From contig NZ_RAPS01000001.1 in NCBI RefSeq assembly GCF_003610255.1, positions 682,001 to 746,000 of the forward strand: a stretch of 64,000 nucleotides of DNA. The letters run 5' to 3'. Position numbers and translations under genes: made by a program. Positions 25,231-33,962 of this stretch are shown piece by piece; position 1 is the stretch's first letter, and each line of letters starts with the position of its first letter. Source of the stretch: Streptomyces sp. TLI_171 (lineage in GTDB: Bacteria > Actinomycetota > Actinomycetes > Streptomycetales > Streptomycetaceae). The notes under the pieces are model-generated. The model was not told the origin of the DNA. It saw nothing but the letters and a program-made list of their open reading frames with translations, and did no database searches.

Positions 25231-26952
25231 GTGCCCGCCGACCGTCCCGCTGCCGGCCCCGTGACCACCGCCGCGCTGCGACCCGTCCTCGCCCTGGGCC
25301 GGCGCTGGACCGCCGCGCTCGCCTGCGCCGCCGCGCTCAGCACCGGCTGCGCGCTGCTGCTGCCGACCGTCCTCGCCCGCGCCGTCGACCGGGCCACCGC
25401 CGGGGCGGGGCCCCGCACCGCGCTGCCCCTGGTGGCGCTGGTCCTGCTGTTCGCGGCCGCCGAGGCGGCGAGCCAGTACGCCGCGCCGCGCGGCGCGGCC
25501 GCCGTGACGGCCGGGCTGCGCCGGGCCGTGGTCCGGCGGGCCGTCGCGGATCCGCCCGGCGCCCCCGGCCTGCCGGAGCGGGGCGACCTGGCGGCCCGGC
25601 TGACCGGCAGCGCCCCGCAGGCCGCCCTGGCCGGCGCCGCCGTCGTCCACACGGCGGGCCAGCTGGTGACGGCCGCGGGCGCGGTCGTCGGCCTCTTCCT
25701 GCTGGCGCCGCGGCCCGCGTGCGCCTTCCTGCTGGCCGCGCCCGCCGGCTGGCTGCTGATCCGGCGTCAGGTCATGCGGACCGCCGGGCACGGCGAGGCC
25801 TACCAGGCGGCCCAGGCCGCGATCGCCACCGCCCTGGTGGAGGCCCTGCGGGGCAGCCGCAGCATTGCCGCCGCCGGGGCGGTCCGGGCCGAACTGGCCC
25901 GGGTCCTCGAACCGCTGCCCGAGGTGTCCCGGCACGGGCACGGCCTGTGGCGCAGCCAGCGGGCGACCGCCTGGCGGGTCGGCCTGCTGGTGCCCGTGAC
26001 GCAGGTGGCGGTGCTGCTGGCGGCGGGCGCCGACCTCGCGGCGGCCCGGCTGAGCCCGGGCGGGCTGGCCGCGGTCACGGCGTACGCCACGCTCGGCCTG
26101 GGCGGCTTCGGCGCCGCCCAGAGCCTGCTGGACCTGGCCCGGGCGCGGGCGGGCGCGGCGCGGGTCGCGGGGGCCGCCGCGCCCGCGCCGCCCGGCCTCG
26201 CGCGGGTGCCGCTGCCGGCCGGCGGCGGCCGGCTGGAGTTCCGCGCCGTCCGCTCCCCGGCCGGCGGGCGGCCGCGGCTGGCGGGCGTCGACCTGGTGGT
26301 GCCGGCGGGCCGCTGGACCGCGGTGGTCGGCGCCGACGACGCCTCGACCTCCGCCCTGGCGACGCTGGCCGCCGGGCTGGCCCGCCCCGCGGCCGGCGAG
26401 GTCCGGCTCGACGGCGTCGACCTGGCCGCCGTCCGCCCGGAGGAGCTGCGTGCGGCGGTCGCGGTGGCGTTCACCGACCCGGTGCTGTTCGGCGCCACCG
26501 TCGCGGACGCGCTGACGCTGGGTCAGGACACGGTGCCGGAGGCCGGGTACACGGCTGCGGCCCGGGCCGCCGGCGCCGACCTGTTCGTGCGCCGCCTGCC
26601 GGCCGGGTACCGGACCGCGGTGGCGGACGCCCCGATGTCCGGGGGCGAGCGCCAACGGCTGGGCCTGGCCCGGGCGCTGTGCCGGGACTTCCGGCTGCTG
26701 GTGCTGGACGACGCCACCTCCGCCCTCGACCGGGCCGCCGAGGAGTCGCTGGCCGACGCGCTGCGGGAGGCCACGGCCGGCCGCACCGTGCTGTGCGCGA
26801 CCCGGAGCCCGGTGCTGGCGGGCCGGGCCGACGCGGTGGCCTGGCTGGTCGACGGTCGGGTCCGTGCGGTGGCGCCGCACGCCGTGCTGTGTCGCGAGCC
26901 CGGCTACCGGGCGCTGTTCGCCACGGCCCCGGCCGTGCGGGGCGCGCAGTGA
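25231..26952 (+). CDS. ramA: ABC half-transporter RamA/AmfA-like, with degenerate Walker A
   Basis: This 573-residue ABC exporter half has about six membrane helices (to about residue 310) and a C-terminal ATPase domain. The signature MSGGERQR and Walker B LLVLDDATSALD are normal. The Walker A region reads VVGADDASTS, so the lysine and key glycines are missing. It pairs with the next gene, whose motifs are complementary. Together they should export the SapB-like peptide. GGGAG lies five bases before the GTG, and its stop overlaps the next GTG by 4 bp. Confidence 0.88.
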   Translation: MPADRPAAGPVTTAALRPVLALGRRWTAALACAAALSTGCALLLPTVLARAVDRATAGAGPRTALPLVALVLLFAAAEAASQYAAPRGAAAVTAGLRRAVVRRAVADPPGAPGLPERGDLAARLTGSAPQAALAGAAVVHTAGQLVTAAGAVVGLFLLAPRPACAFLLAAPAGWLLIRRQVMRTAGHGEAYQAAQAAIATALVEALRGSRSIAAAGAVRAELARVLEPLPEVSRHGHGLWRSQRATAWRVGLLVPVTQVAVLLAAGADLAAARLSPGGLAAVTAYATLGLGGFGAAQSLLDLARARAGAARVAGAAAPAPPGLARVPLPAGGGRLEFRAVRSPAGGRPRLAGVDLVVPAGRWTAVVGADDASTSALATLAAGLARPAAGEVRLDGVDLAAVRPEELRAAVAVAFTDPVLFGATVADALTLGQDTVPEAGYTAAARAAGADLFVRRLPAGYRTAVADAPMSGGERQRLGLARALCRDFRLLVLDDATSALDRAAEESLADALREATAGRTVLCATRSPVLAGRADAVAWLVDGRVRAVAPHAVLCREPGYRALFATAPAVRGAQ

Positions 26953-28667
26953 TCGGGCGCGGGCCGGGCCCGGCCCTGCTGCGCGCCGCGCTGCGCGGCA
27001 GCGGCCGTCCGCTGGCCGCGCTCGGCGGGTGGACGGTGCTGTCGGCGGCGCCCGCCGCGGTCTCCGGCAAGGCCCTCGCGCTGGCCGTCGACCGCGGATT
27101 CCTGGCCCACCGGGCGCCCGCGGCGTGGCTGTGGCTCGGCGTGTTCGCGGCCGGCGCCGTCCTGTCGGCGTGGGCGACCCGTCGCGCGTACCGGCCGCTG
27201 GCCCGGATCGTCGAGCCGGCCCGGGACCGGCTGGTCACGGCGGCGGCGGCCGGGCTGCTGCGCGGCGGGCCGGGGCCGCGCGGCCGGGGCGACGGCGCGG
27301 CGGTCGCGGTGGCGCAGGTGACCCGGCAGGTGGAGGCGGTGCGCGACAGCCTGGCCGGCCAGCTGCTGCTGGTGTCGCACGTCGCGCTGACCGTGCTGGC
27401 CGTGGTGGCCGGCACGGCCGCGCTGGCCCCGGCCGCCGTCGTCCCGGTGCTGGGTCCGCTGCTGGTCGCGGTCGCGGCGTTCGGTGCGCTCACGCCGCGG
27501 ACGGCCGCCGCCCAGCGGGCGCTGTTCGCGACCGAGGAGGCGGTGGCGGCGTCGGCGCTGCGCGCCACCGGGGCGTTGCGCGACCTGGTCGCGTGCGGCG
27601 CGCAGCAGCGCGCGGCGGCGGAGGTGCTGGCCGACGTGGCCGCGAACGAGGCGGCCGGGCGGGCGCTGGCCCGGCTGGCGGTGCTGCGGCACCTGCTGGT
27701 GGCGCTGGGGGTGCACGGCCCGCTCGCGGCGCTGGTGCTGTCCGCCCCGGTGCTGCTGCGGCACGGGACCACCACCGGGGAACTGCTCGGCGCGCTCGCC
27801 TACCTGCTGGGCACCCTGGAGCCGGCGCTCCGGCTGCTGGTGCAGGGCGTCGGCCCGTCCTGGCTGCGGATGTCGGTGGCGGCGGAGCGGCTGGCCGCGA
27901 CCGCGGAGCGGGACGCCCCGCCGTCGGTGCCCCGGCCGGGGGCGCGGTCGCGGGCGTCGGGGGCCGCGCTGGAGCTGCGCGGGGTGGGCTTCCGGTACGG
28001 CCGTTCGCCGGCGCCGGTGCTGCGGGACCTGGACCTGGTGGTCGCCGACGGGGAGACGCTCGCCGTCGTGGGTCCCTCGGGCGTGGGGAAGTCGACGTTC
28101 GCCGACATCGCGGCGGGTCTGCTCGCGCCGGACCGCGGACGGGTGCTGATCGCCGGCGCGCCGGCCGACCGGCTGCCGGCCGCCGAGCTGGCCCGGCTGC
28201 GGGTCCTGCTGCCGCAGGACCCGTACGTGTTCGCCGGCACGCTGGGCGAGAACCTGCGGTGGCCCGCCGCGCACCGGTCGGCGCGGGAGGTGGAGGCCGC
28301 GCTGCGGGCGCTCGGCTCGCAGGCCCTGACGGACCGTCACGGGGGTCTGGCCGCCGCGGTGTCCGCCGCGGTGCTCTCCCCGGGCGAGCAGCAGCTGGTG
28401 GCGCTGGTGCGCGCCTACCTGAGTCCGGCGCGGCTGGTGATCCTGGACGAGGCCACCGCGCACCTGGACGCCGCCGCGGAGCTGCGGGTGCTGGAGGCGT
28501 TCCGCCGCCGTCCCGGGGCGGTGGTTGCGGTCACCCACCGGGCCGCGCTGGCCGCGCGCGCCGACCGGGTGCTGGAGCTCGGGGACGGCGGCTGGCGGCT
28601 GGCGGGGCCCCCGGCGCCGCCGGCCCGCGCGGTCGGCGGCGCGGGCCCCGGCGGGTCGCAGCGGTGA
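26949..28667 (+). CDS. ramB: ABC half-transporter RamB/AmfB-like, with degenerate signature
   Basis: The 572-residue ABC exporter half has an N-terminal membrane domain (to about residue 320) and an ATPase domain. Walker A is intact (GPSGVGKST) and Walker B is LVILDEATAHLD. The signature reads LSPGEQQ where LSGGQ is normal. Paired with RamA, one composite ATP site is fully canonical and the other is degenerate, as in heterodimeric exporters. It starts with GTG inside the preceding stop. It is the last gene of the cluster; no RamR-type regulator follows in the window. Confidence 0.88.
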   Translation: MIGRGPGPALLRAALRGSGRPLAALGGWTVLSAAPAAVSGKALALAVDRGFLAHRAPAAWLWLGVFAAGAVLSAWATRRAYRPLARIVEPARDRLVTAAAAGLLRGGPGPRGRGDGAAVAVAQVTRQVEAVRDSLAGQLLLVSHVALTVLAVVAGTAALAPAAVVPVLGPLLVAVAAFGALTPRTAAAQRALFATEEAVAASALRATGALRDLVACGAQQRAAAEVLADVAANEAAGRALARLAVLRHLLVALGVHGPLAALVLSAPVLLRHGTTTGELLGALAYLLGTLEPALRLLVQGVGPSWLRMSVAAERLAATAERDAPPSVPRPGARSRASGAALELRGVGFRYGRSPAPVLRDLDLVVADGETLAVVGPSGVGKSTFADIAAGLLAPDRGRVLIAGAPADRLPAAELARLRVLLPQDPYVFAGTLGENLRWPAAHRSAREVEAALRALGSQALTDRHGGLAAAVSAAVLSPGEQQLVALVRAYLSPARLVILDEATAHLDAAAELRVLEAFRRRPGAVVAVTHRAALAARADRVLELGDGGWRLAGPPAPPARAVGGAGPGGSQR

Positions 28668-28670
28668 CGG

Positions 28671-29360
28671 TCAGCCGTTCGGGCGGATCATCAGGTCGCT
28701 GAGCGTCCCGTCGTGCGGATGGTCCAGCACCGTGGCGACCGCCGCTGCGACCGAGCGCGGCGACAGGTACGCGGCCGCGTCGTACGCCATGCCGAACCGC
28801 TCGTGCAGCCGCCGCTGCATCGGGGTGTCGACCTCGCCGGGGAAGACGGTGGTGACCCGCACCCGGTGGACGTGCTCCTCCGCGCGGAGGGACTCCGCGA
28901 GCGCCTTCAGCGCGAACTTGGACGCCGCGTAGGCGGCGAGGCCGGGCGGGGCGTGCAGGCCGGCGCCGGAGTTCAGGAACACCACGTGGCCGCGGGCGGT
29001 CCGCACCGCGGGCAGCAGCAGCCGGGTCAGTTCGGCGGGCGCGAGCAGGTTGACGGCGAGGGTCTCCGCCCACTGCGCGGCGGCGCTGTCGGCGACCGGT
29101 CCGTAGTCCGCCACCCCGGCCACGTGCAGCAGCGAGTCGATCCGCTCGGGGAGCGCCGCGGCCGCCAGCGCGCCGGCCAGCGCGGCCGGTTCGGCCAGGT
29201 CGGCGGCGACGGTCCGGCTGCCGGGGAAGCGCTCCCGCAGCCGGGCCGCGGCGCTCTCGTCCCGGGCCAGCAGCCAGAGCTGTTCGCCCCGCCCGCAGAG
29301 CAGTTCGGCGACCGCCGCGCCGATGCCGGAGCCCGCGCCGGTGAGGAAGTGCGTTCCCAT
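28671..29360 (-). CDS. Short-chain dehydrogenase/reductase
   Basis: The 229-residue classical SDR has the cofactor motif TGAGSGIG near the N-terminus, HVAGVADYG (NNAG-equivalent), catalytic Ser in LNSGAG and YAASK. The Rossmann pattern and length fit NAD(P)-dependent oxidoreductases. It converges on ramB with only 3 bp between the stops. Nothing links it to the lanthipeptide, and the LacI gene upstream has its own start, so it may stand alone. Substrate unknown. Confidence 0.85.
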   Translation of the reverse strand: MGTHFLTGAGSGIGAAVAELLCGRGEQLWLLARDESAAARLRERFPGSRTVAADLAEPAALAGALAAAALPERIDSLLHVAGVADYGPVADSAAAQWAETLAVNLLAPAELTRLLLPAVRTARGHVVFLNSGAGLHAPPGLAAYAASKFALKALAESLRAEEHVHRVRVTTVFPGEVDTPMQRRLHERFGMAYDAAAYLSPRSVAAAVATVLDHPHDGTLSDLMIRPNG

Positions 29361-29469
29361 GTCCCGGTGATACCCGGACGGGTGCCGGCGGAACGCCGAC
29401 TACCGGTCAACTCCGGCCCGGCGCGGCCGGATCGACGCACCGTCGGACGCGCCCGGGCGGGTCGGCCGT

Positions 29470-30468
29470 TCAGGCGGTCGGCGCCGGGCCGGTGGTGGAG
29501 CGGATCACCAGCTCGGGGTCGAACAGCAGCTCGCCGGTCGGGGTGTCCCGGCCGGCGACCAGCGCCAGCACGCTGCGGCCGACCTCCAGGGCCAGCCGGT
29601 CGGCGGGCTGGCGGACGGTGGTCAGCGGCGGATCGGTGAACTCGGTGATCATCGAGCCGTCGTAGCCGACCACCGAGACGTCGCCGGGCACCGAGCGGCC
29701 CAGCCGGCGCGCCCCGCGGACCACGCCGAGCGCCAGGAAGTCGCTGGCCGCCACGATCGCGGTCGCGCCGCGGTCGAGCAGCACGCCGGCCGCGGCCTGG
29801 CCGCCCTCCACGGTGTAGGACTGACGGACCACCAGGTGCCCGGGGTCGGCGGCGCCGCGCCGGGCGGTGGAGTCCAGGAAGCCCTGCACCCGCCGGTCGG
29901 CGGGCCGGTTGCCGGCCGGGCCGGAGACCATGCCGATGGCGCGGTGGCCGAGCCGGTGCAGGTGGTCGACGGCGAGTTCGGCGGCCAGCCGGTCGTCGGT
30001 GGAGAACACCGGGACGGGCACGCCGTCCGCGAACTCGCCGTTGACGCCGACGTACGGGATGCGGCGCGAGCGCAGCAGTTCGTAGATCTCGGTGTCCACG
30101 CCCTCGACGGTGTTGGAGGCGGACAGGAACACCACCGCGGCGATGCCCTTGTCGATGATCGCCGAGATGTACTCGCGCTCCTGCACGCCGCCCGCGAAGG
30201 ACGGGCACAGCACGGTCTTCAGGCCGTGCGGGGCGAGCGCCGACTCGATCCGCTCCGCGACGTCGGCGAAGAACGGGTTGGAGACGTGCTCGGTGATCAC
30301 GGCCACCAACTGGCCCTCCACGGCCCGCTCGTAGCCGAGGTCGGCCATGGCGCGCTCGACCGCGTCCCGGGTCTTCTTCGCCACGCCCTGCCGACGGTTG
30401 ATCACCCGGCTGACGGTCGCCTCGCTCACGCCCGCGTGCGCGGCGATCTCGACGATGCCGATCTTCAT
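29470..30468 (-). CDS. LacI-family transcriptional repressor of the sugar cluster
   Basis: The 332-residue regulator has a LacI-type helix-turn-helix (KIGIVEIAAHAGVSEATVSR), the hinge region and a periplasmic-binding-like ligand domain with VAVITEHVSNPFFADV and VSVVGYDGS. It lies directly downstream of the importer and alpha-galactosidase genes on the same strand, 10 bp from the latter, so it may be part of that operon and feed back on it. Its probable operators are the CTTGCAAG elements at 35375-35430. The inducer is probably a galactoside or related sugar. Confidence 0.87.
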   Translation of the reverse strand: MKIGIVEIAAHAGVSEATVSRVINRRQGVAKKTRDAVERAMADLGYERAVEGQLVAVITEHVSNPFFADVAERIESALAPHGLKTVLCPSFAGGVQEREYISAIIDKGIAAVVFLSASNTVEGVDTEIYELLRSRRIPYVGVNGEFADGVPVPVFSTDDRLAAELAVDHLHRLGHRAIGMVSGPAGNRPADRRVQGFLDSTARRGAADPGHLVVRQSYTVEGGQAAAGVLLDRGATAIVAASDFLALGVVRGARRLGRSVPGDVSVVGYDGSMITEFTDPPLTTVRQPADRLALEVGRSVLALVAGRDTPTGELLFDPELVIRSTTGPAPTA

Positions 30469-30478
30469 GTCCTCACCT

Positions 30479-32257
30479 TCACCGGACGATCCGCCGGGCC
30501 GCCTGCTCGCCGCCCCGGATCCGGGCCAGCCCCGTGCGGGGCACCGGCACGCTGTGCAGGCCCGGCGTCAGCACGGTCCGGATTCGGTCGATCATACGGC
30601 CGTCGGGGGCGTGCACCGCCATCTCCGTCGGGGCCGGTCCGCCCCGGACGTCCATCACCACCCGGTCCGCGGCACTCCCGTTGACCAGCACCGTCTCGGT
30701 GAACTCCCCGGGGGTGTACGGCACGGCCAGCTCGCCGTGCACGTCCACCACCCGCACCCCGTCGGCGACCGACTCCACCAGCGGGTACAGCTCGTCGGGG
30801 CGGCCCGGTTCGACGACGCCGTCCAGCAGTTGGGGTCGCAGCGCGCGCCACTGGGCGAGCCAGAAGCGCAGCGCGTCGAGGTGCTCGGCGGGCAGCGCGT
30901 CCAGGCGGACGGAGACCTGCGGGACGGCGTGCAGGGTGCTGATCAGGTTGCGCGCGGCGGTCTCCACGGGCGCGTCCGCGGCCCAGAGCAGCGGGTCGCT
31001 GTGCACGGCGCCGCCGGCGGCGAGCAGCGCGGTGTCCAGGGTGCGGACCCGGTTGGCGGTGGTGTCGGCGGGGCAGTCGAAGGAGCGCAGCAGGTTGCCG
31101 AACTCGGCCATGGCGGGGCCGACGTAGGGCTGCCGCAGTTCGAGCAGCAGCTCGGGCCGGACGGCCTCCAGCGCGGTGCGCAGCTCGGTGAGCAACCGGA
31201 CCAGGGCGGGGCCGAGTTCGGCGCCGCCGTCCTCGGCGTACACCATCGCCTCGTCGAGGAAGTCGAGCTTCAGGCCGTCGAAGCCGTGCTCGCGGACCAG
31301 GCGGACGCAGGTGTCGACGACGTGGGCGCGGACCTCGGGCCGGCGCGGGTCGAGGACGTGCGCGCCGGGGACGCCGGCGGGGCGGGTGGCGTACGGGGCC
31401 CATGCGGCGTGGCAGTCGGCCTGCGGGCCGAGCAGCAGCGGGGCGATCCAGGCGAGGTAGCGCAGGCCGGTGCCGCGGACGGCCGCGACGTGCGCGGTGA
31501 GGTCGGGGAACTTGTCCCGGTCGGGGAGCCAGTCGCCGACGCCCGCGTAGCCGCGGCCGTGGGCGTGGCGCTGCCAGCCGTCGTCCAGGATCGCGGCGCC
31601 GAAGCCCAGTTCGGCGGCGAGCCGGGTCTGCCGCTCCACCTCGGCGGCGGTGACCTGCTGGTTGTAGGCGTACCAGGTGCACCAGAGCGGCAGCCGGGCG
31701 GCCTCGGGGACGGGCATCGCCGCGGTGCGGGCCCGGTACCAGGCGCGCAGCGGGCGCAGCGCGGCGGCGACGCCGGGCGCGCGCGGGGCGAACAGGACGC
31801 GGTGCGGCCGCTCGGAGGGCGCCAGGTGGAGGTGGACGACGTACCGGTCGGTCTCCTCGGAGACGCCGTAGCGCAGGGCCGCCTCGGGGACGGGGTCGGC
31901 GGCGGCGAAGGCGAGCAGGGTGGCGCCGGTGGAGTCGTAGAGGCAGCCGGCGGCCAGGCCCTTGACCAGACCGACCCGGGCCCGGCCCTCCCAGTCGGCG
32001 ACGGGGGTGCGGCGCCAGTCCGCGCCGGGGTGCCAGTAGCCGGCGGTGTCGCCGAGCGGGAGGGCGAGGCGGATCTCCACCGCCGCCCCGGGGGCGTGCA
32101 CCTGGAGGACCGTCAGGCCGGGGTCGTCCTCGGTGGTGTGCCAGGGGGTGTCGGCGCCGTCGGCGAGGACGGCGGCCTCGACGGTGTCGAGCAGCGGCGC
32201 GTAGCGGGCCCGGCCGAGTTCGGCGGTGGTCACGGCCTCGGGGGCCTGGGTGGTCAC
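30479..32257 (-). CDS. GH36-type alpha-galactosidase
   Basis: The 592-residue protein has a C-terminal TIM-barrel with the clan GH-D signature: GAAILDDGWQ near residue 225 and GLKLDFLDEAM with the nucleophile D332. A later LRSFDCPADT should carry the acid/base. No signal peptide is present, so it acts on imported oligosaccharides. The GTG at 32257 is preceded by AAGGAG that overlaps the stop of the permease gene. Together with the importer this suggests uptake and hydrolysis of an alpha-galactoside. Other GH36 activities, such as alpha-N-acetylgalactosaminidase, remain possible. Confidence 0.83.
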   Translation of the reverse strand: MTTQAPEAVTTAELGRARYAPLLDTVEAAVLADGADTPWHTTEDDPGLTVLQVHAPGAAVEIRLALPLGDTAGYWHPGADWRRTPVADWEGRARVGLVKGLAAGCLYDSTGATLLAFAAADPVPEAALRYGVSEETDRYVVHLHLAPSERPHRVLFAPRAPGVAAALRPLRAWYRARTAAMPVPEAARLPLWCTWYAYNQQVTAAEVERQTRLAAELGFGAAILDDGWQRHAHGRGYAGVGDWLPDRDKFPDLTAHVAAVRGTGLRYLAWIAPLLLGPQADCHAAWAPYATRPAGVPGAHVLDPRRPEVRAHVVDTCVRLVREHGFDGLKLDFLDEAMVYAEDGGAELGPALVRLLTELRTALEAVRPELLLELRQPYVGPAMAEFGNLLRSFDCPADTTANRVRTLDTALLAAGGAVHSDPLLWAADAPVETAARNLISTLHAVPQVSVRLDALPAEHLDALRFWLAQWRALRPQLLDGVVEPGRPDELYPLVESVADGVRVVDVHGELAVPYTPGEFTETVLVNGSAADRVVMDVRGGPAPTEMAVHAPDGRMIDRIRTVLTPGLHSVPVPRTGLARIRGGEQAARRIVR

Positions 32258-32262
32258 AGTGG

Positions 32263-33105
32263 TTACTCCTTGACGGCGCCGGCCAGCAGGCCGGAGACGA
32301 AGTGGCGCTGCAGGGTGAGGAAGACGGCCGCGACGGGGAGCGCGGCGATGGCGGTGCCGGCCAGGATCGCGCCGTAGTCGGTGTCGGTGACGCCCTTGAG
32401 CGAGGCGAGCGCGACGGGGATGGTGAGCGAGTCGCTGTCCCGGAGCACGATCAGCGGCCAGACGAAGTCGTTCCACTGGAACAGGAACAGGAAGATGCCG
32501 AGTGCGGCGAGCGCGGGCCGCATCGGCGGCAGCACCACCTTGAGGAACAGCCGCAGTTCGCCGCAGCCGTCGACGCGTCCGGAGTCGAGCAGTTCGTCGG
32601 GGAGGGCGCCCATCGACTGGCGCATCAGGAAGATCCCGAACGGCAGGGCCAGGTTGGGCAGCACGACGGCCTGGTAGGTGTTCAGCCAGCGCAGGTCGGC
32701 CATCAGTTGGAACAGCGGGACGAGGGTGACCTGGGCGGGGACGACCAGGCCGAGCATCAGCAGGCCGAACAGCGTGTTGCGGCCGGTGAAGCGGTACTTG
32801 GCGAAGGCGTAGCCGGCCAGCGTGCACACGGTGCCCGCGCCGAGGGTGTAGACGGCGGCGATGGCGAGGGAGTTGAGCACCACCCGGCCGAAGTGCGCGT
32901 GCTCCTGCAGATTCCGCAGGTTGGCCGTCAGGTGGCCGCCGGGGGTGAGCGGCGGCGGGGAGCCGAAGATCTCGGCGCTGCTGCGGGTGGCGGCGACGGC
33001 CAGCCAGTAGAACGGCACCAGCACGGCGGCGAGGGCGAGGGCCAGGCCCCAGCTGAGGGTGAGGCCGCGCAGGCGGCGGGCGGGGGCGCCGGCGGCGGGT
33101 GTCAT
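32263..33105 (-). CDS. Carbohydrate ABC permease (MalG-like)
   Basis: The 280-residue permease has about six membrane helices and the EAA-loop DELLDSGRVDGCGELRLFLKVVLP near residue 180. It is the MalG-type member of the CUT1 sugar importer. It overlaps the MalF-like gene by 4 bp (ATGA). No ATPase gene is nearby; in Streptomyces such importers commonly use the shared MsiK ATPase. Confidence 0.88.
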   Translation of the reverse strand: MTPAAGAPARRLRGLTLSWGLALALAAVLVPFYWLAVAATRSSAEIFGSPPPLTPGGHLTANLRNLQEHAHFGRVVLNSLAIAAVYTLGAGTVCTLAGYAFAKYRFTGRNTLFGLLMLGLVVPAQVTLVPLFQLMADLRWLNTYQAVVLPNLALPFGIFLMRQSMGALPDELLDSGRVDGCGELRLFLKVVLPPMRPALAALGIFLFLFQWNDFVWPLIVLRDSDSLTIPVALASLKGVTDTDYGAILAGTAIAALPVAAVFLTLQRHFVSGLLAGAVKE

Positions 33106-33962
33106 GACGTGTCTCCCAGCACCTTGAACTGGACCAGGCCGAGCAGGCCGATCAGGACGGCCAGCGCGTAGGCGATGGCGGAGGCGTAGCCGAAGTCGAA
33201 GTAGCTGAAGGCGTTCTGGTAGAGGTAGACGCCGATGGTCAGGGTGGCGTTGTCGGGCCCGCCGCGGGTGAGGATCCACGGCTCGTCGAAGATCTGCAGG
33301 GTGCCGATGGTGGAGAGCACCACGGTCAGCAGCAGCGCGGGCCGCAGCCCGGGCAGGGTGACGTGCCGGAAGGCGCGCCAGGGCCCGGCGCCGTCCACGG
33401 CGGCGGCGTCGTACAGCTCGGCCGGGACCGACTGCAGCCGGGCCAGCAGGATGACCGCGTTGTAGCCGGTGTAGTGCCAGGTCAGGGCGAGGGCCAGGGA
33501 GATCTTCGCCCACAGCGGGTCGGTCAGCCACGGGACGGCGTCCGAGCCGATGCCCTGCAGCAGCCAGTTGACCAGTCCGTACTTCTCGTTGAGCAGCACG
33601 GCGAAGACCACGCCGTAGGCGACCAGGCCGGTGACCATCGGCAGGAAGAAGCCGAGCCGGAACACCGCCCGGGCGCGCAGCAGCCGGGAGTTGAGGGCCA
33701 CGGCCAGGCCGGTGGCCAGCGCCAGCATGACCGGGACCTGGATGACCAGGACGACGCCGGTGTTCTTCAGCGCCGTCCAGAACAGCGGGTCGTGCAGCAG
33801 CCGGACGTAGTTGTCCGCGCCGACGAAGGTGTCCGCGCCGTCCACGCTCCGGTGCAGGCTCAGCACGAAGGAGCGGAGGATCGGGTAGAGCTTGAACGCG
33901 GCGAACAGGGCGAGCGCCGGCAGCGCGAAGGCGTAGGGCGCCAGGCGGCGACCGGCTCTCAT
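33102..33962 (-). CDS. Carbohydrate ABC permease (MalF-like)
   Basis: The 286-residue permease with about six membrane helices contains the EAA loop AELYDAAAVDGAGPWRAFRHVTLP. It belongs to the MalF-type CUT1 family. It overlaps the binding-protein gene upstream (ATGA) and the MalG-like gene downstream, so these importer genes are one translational unit. Substrate specificity is set by the binding protein. Confidence 0.88.
   Translation of the reverse strand: MRAGRRLAPYAFALPALALFAAFKLYPILRSFVLSLHRSVDGADTFVGADNYVRLLHDPLFWTALKNTGVVLVIQVPVMLALATGLAVALNSRLLRARAVFRLGFFLPMVTGLVAYGVVFAVLLNEKYGLVNWLLQGIGSDAVPWLTDPLWAKISLALALTWHYTGYNAVILLARLQSVPAELYDAAAVDGAGPWRAFRHVTLPGLRPALLLTVVLSTIGTLQIFDEPWILTRGGPDNATLTIGVYLYQNAFSYFDFGYASAIAYALAVLIGLLGLVQFKVLGDTS

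Noticed and set aside
25231..26952. RamA-like gene as a pseudogene because its Walker A is broken
   Set aside because: The frame is intact, all other motifs are normal and the partner has complementary motifs, so it is a functional heterodimer subunit.
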